DNA of 6,406 nucleotides from Desulfobacterales bacterium (GTDB lineage Bacteria > Desulfobacterota > Desulfobacteria > Desulfobacterales > JAUWMJ01): NCBI GenBank assembly GCA_030613225.1, contig JAUWMJ010000191.1, forward strand, positions 1 to 6,406. The letters are read 5' to 3'. A program made the translations under genes and the position numbers. Below the pieces are notes generated by a model. The model had not been told where the DNA came from. It worked only from the letters and a program-made list of their open reading frames with translations, and ran no database searches. Shown piece by piece: positions 4,802 to 6,406 of this stretch; position 1 is the first letter of the stretch, and each line of letters opens with the position of its first letter.

Positions 4802-6406
4802 ATGAAAAGGTTACCGAGTGTTCTTTTATTGATTTTCTTTTTTGCGTTTATCATGATGGCGCCCCAGGCAGGGGCAGAACGAAAAACCGATGGGAAACCG
4901 GATGGAGGGACTTTAAATTACGGTGAGTACGGCCGGCCGTCTACTTTGGACCCGATCACCAGCAACGACATGATCTCTATGCGGGTCATCGAGCTCATAT
5001 TTAACGGGCTTGTCGGTATTAATGAAAAGCAGGAGATCGTTCCGGAACTGGCGGAACGTTGGGAAATATCAGAAGATGGCAAGTACTATACCTTTTATCT
5101 TCGGCAGGATGTCATGTGGCATCCAAAAGAGGGAGAGGAGCCTGCGCCGTTTACAGCAGACGATGTTATATTTACATATAATATAATGATGCATCCCAAA
5201 ACAATAACAGCGATGAAGGTCAGGTACGAGTTTATTGAGAGCGTAACAAAGATGGACGATTATACCGTGCAGTTTACTCTCAAAAGGCCTATTTTAAATG
5301 CCCTTGCCAAGTTCAGCTTCAAGGTGATTCCGAAACATGGACCTGCAAACCAGGAATTCCTTTCCAGAGAAGATCCGTTTGCACAAAAGCCGATTGGGAC
5401 AGGGCCATATATGCTGAAAAATATTACTGCCGACCGTGAGGTTATACTTGTGGCAAACGAAGATTATTTCAAAGGCCGTCCTCATATAAATAAGTTTGCT
5501 GCAAGGCCTTTTGCTGACCAGAATATAATGAGCCAGGCATTGCTCTTTAATGCAATAGACATGATTGTGCTTGTCAATCACAGGGATATACCACAGATCC
5601 AGGGTGATAAACGCTATATCCTGCAGCCGTATAATGCACTGTCGTACTCGTTCTTTGGTTATAATATACGAAACCCGCTGCTTGCCGACAAGCGTGTAAG
5701 AAAAGCATTTACTTATGCAGTAAACAGGCAGGAAATGTTAGATTCGTTCTTCCAAGGGCAGGGTACTATTATTTCCGGCCCCTTTGCTCCCGGGAGCTGG
5801 GCTTACAACCTGGATGTTCAACCTCTTGCCTTTGACCCCCAAAAGGCGATCGAGCTTTTAAATGAAGCCGGGTTTGTGAAAGGGGATGATGGGATAATGG
5901 TAAAAGACGGCCAAAAGCTTTCGCTGACGCTGAAAGTCCCGATAGCAAAGGAAAGTGAAGCTGTAAAGCGCGTCGTTCTGGCTTTTAAAAATTATCTTAA
6001 CAAAATCGGCGTTGATATCCAAGGAGAGTTCAAGGAGTGGCTATCCTGGAAAGAAGATGTTTTTCTTAATCATGATTTTGATATAATTTTTGCTTCCTGG
6101 GTATTTGACGATTCTGCCGATATTTCTTCCCTTTTCCATTCCGCCGAGATCGGGCCCTGGAAAAACAACTTCGGTGCCTACTCTAACCCGGATATAGACA
6201 GCCTTATTGTCGAAAGCAAGTTGACCCTTGACCACGAAAAGAGAAGAACCATAAACAGGAAACTACATGCTATTATAGCTGATGAGAGCCCATATACTTT
6301 TCTCTGGACATTAACTAACTATGCTGCTTTCAACAAGAAATTAAGACATGTGGCGATCCATCCTTATAAGTTCTTTTCATTCGCGGATGACTGGTTCATA
6401 CCTACT
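4802..6406 (+). CDS. Family 5 extracellular solute-binding protein of a peptide-type ABC importer (3' partial)
   Basis: The frame is open from ATG 4802 to the last base (535 codons) with no stop. Residues 1-25 form a signal peptide with likely cleavage after AGA (residue 25). There is no lipobox Cys, so the mature protein should be free in the periplasm. Family 5 (DppA/OppA/NikA) hallmarks appear in order: LDPITSNDM (49-57); ELAERWEISEDGKYYTFYLR (82-101), with FTADDVIFTYN (117-127) of the signature region; KPIGTGPYMLK (196-206); ADKRVRKAFTYAVNRQEML (295-313); FDPQKAIELLNEAGF (344-358); a DIIFASWVFDDSADISSLFHS region (427-447); and NFGAYSNPDIDSLI (456-469), followed by KRRTINRKLHAIIADESPYTFLW (480-502). 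The family delivers peptides, nickel or other ligands to a two-permease, two-ATPase transporter; the ligand cannot be read from sequence alone. Length and the ending (DDWFIPT) suggest only a few codons are missing. Permease and ATPase genes are expected downstream. Confidence 0.95.
   Translation, partial: MKRLPSVLLLIFFFAFIMMAPQAGAERKTDGKPDGGTLNYGEYGRPSTLDPITSNDMISMRVIELIFNGLVGINEKQEIVPELAERWEISEDGKYYTFYLRQDVMWHPKEGEEPAPFTADDVIFTYNIMMHPKTITAMKVRYEFIESVTKMDDYTVQFTLKRPILNALAKFSFKVIPKHGPANQEFLSREDPFAQKPIGTGPYMLKNITADREVILVANEDYFKGRPHINKFAARPFADQNIMSQALLFNAIDMIVLVNHRDIPQIQGDKRYILQPYNALSYSFFGYNIRNPLLADKRVRKAFTYAVNRQEMLDSFFQGQGTIISGPFAPGSWAYNLDVQPLAFDPQKAIELLNEAGFVKGDDGIMVKDGQKLSLTLKVPIAKESEAVKRVVLAFKNYLNKIGVDIQGEFKEWLSWKEDVFLNHDFDIIFASWVFDDSADISSLFHSAEIGPWKNNFGAYSNPDIDSLIVESKLTLDHEKRRTINRKLHAIIADESPYTFLWTLTNYAAFNKKLRHVAIHPYKFFSFADDWFIPT

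Noticed and set aside
5294..5581. Minus-strand open frame opposite the solute-binding protein gene
   Set aside because: It overlaps conserved family 5 motifs on the + strand and has no independent support.

Overview
The window holds four genes, all on the + strand and tightly arranged. They look like part of one cell-envelope (periplasmic) gene cluster of a Gram-negative bacterium. Three proteins have N-terminal hydrophobic export sequences; the fourth is cut at the left edge, so its N-terminus is not visible. None of the three visible N-termini has a lipobox cysteine. Base composition looks moderately AT-rich by eye. The mix of a FlgT/CsgG-like + PEGA + TPR protein, a TolB-like propeller and a family 5 solute-binding protein, plus a dyad-containing spacer, reminds me of Desulfobacterota (former Deltaproteobacteria). 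That placement is inference, not proof.

Layout. (1) Bases 2-1555: a 5'-truncated protein whose remaining part reads as a CsgG/TolB-N/FlgT-like alpha/beta domain, a FlgT-C-like beta domain, two PEGA or carboxypeptidase-regulatory-like beta domains, then TPR helices. (2) Bases 1570-3168: a probable TTG-started gene whose ribosome binding site overlaps the stop of gene 1. It encodes an export sequence, a long Pro/Glu-rich linker with a repetitive core, and a TolB-type (PD40) beta-propeller. (3) Bases 3194-4675: an exported all-helical TPR-like protein of unknown specific function. (4) After a 126-base spacer with an imperfect inverted repeat, bases 4802-6406: a family 5 (Dpp/Opp/Nik type) extracellular solute-binding protein that runs off the right edge, probably only a few codons short of its end.

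How they may work together. Genes 1-3 carry the domain types of envelope scaffolds (protein-protein, peptidoglycan- or lipoprotein-binding), and their spacing of 14 and 25 bases argues for one transcript. Gene 4 is the binding component of a probable peptide or related ABC importer whose permease and ATPase genes would be expected downstream, outside the window. Whether the envelope proteins serve the importer or are merely adjacent cannot be decided here. I see no RNA genes, insertion sequences, CRISPR, phage genes or supportable minus-strand genes. The only appreciable non-coding stretch is bases 4676-4801.
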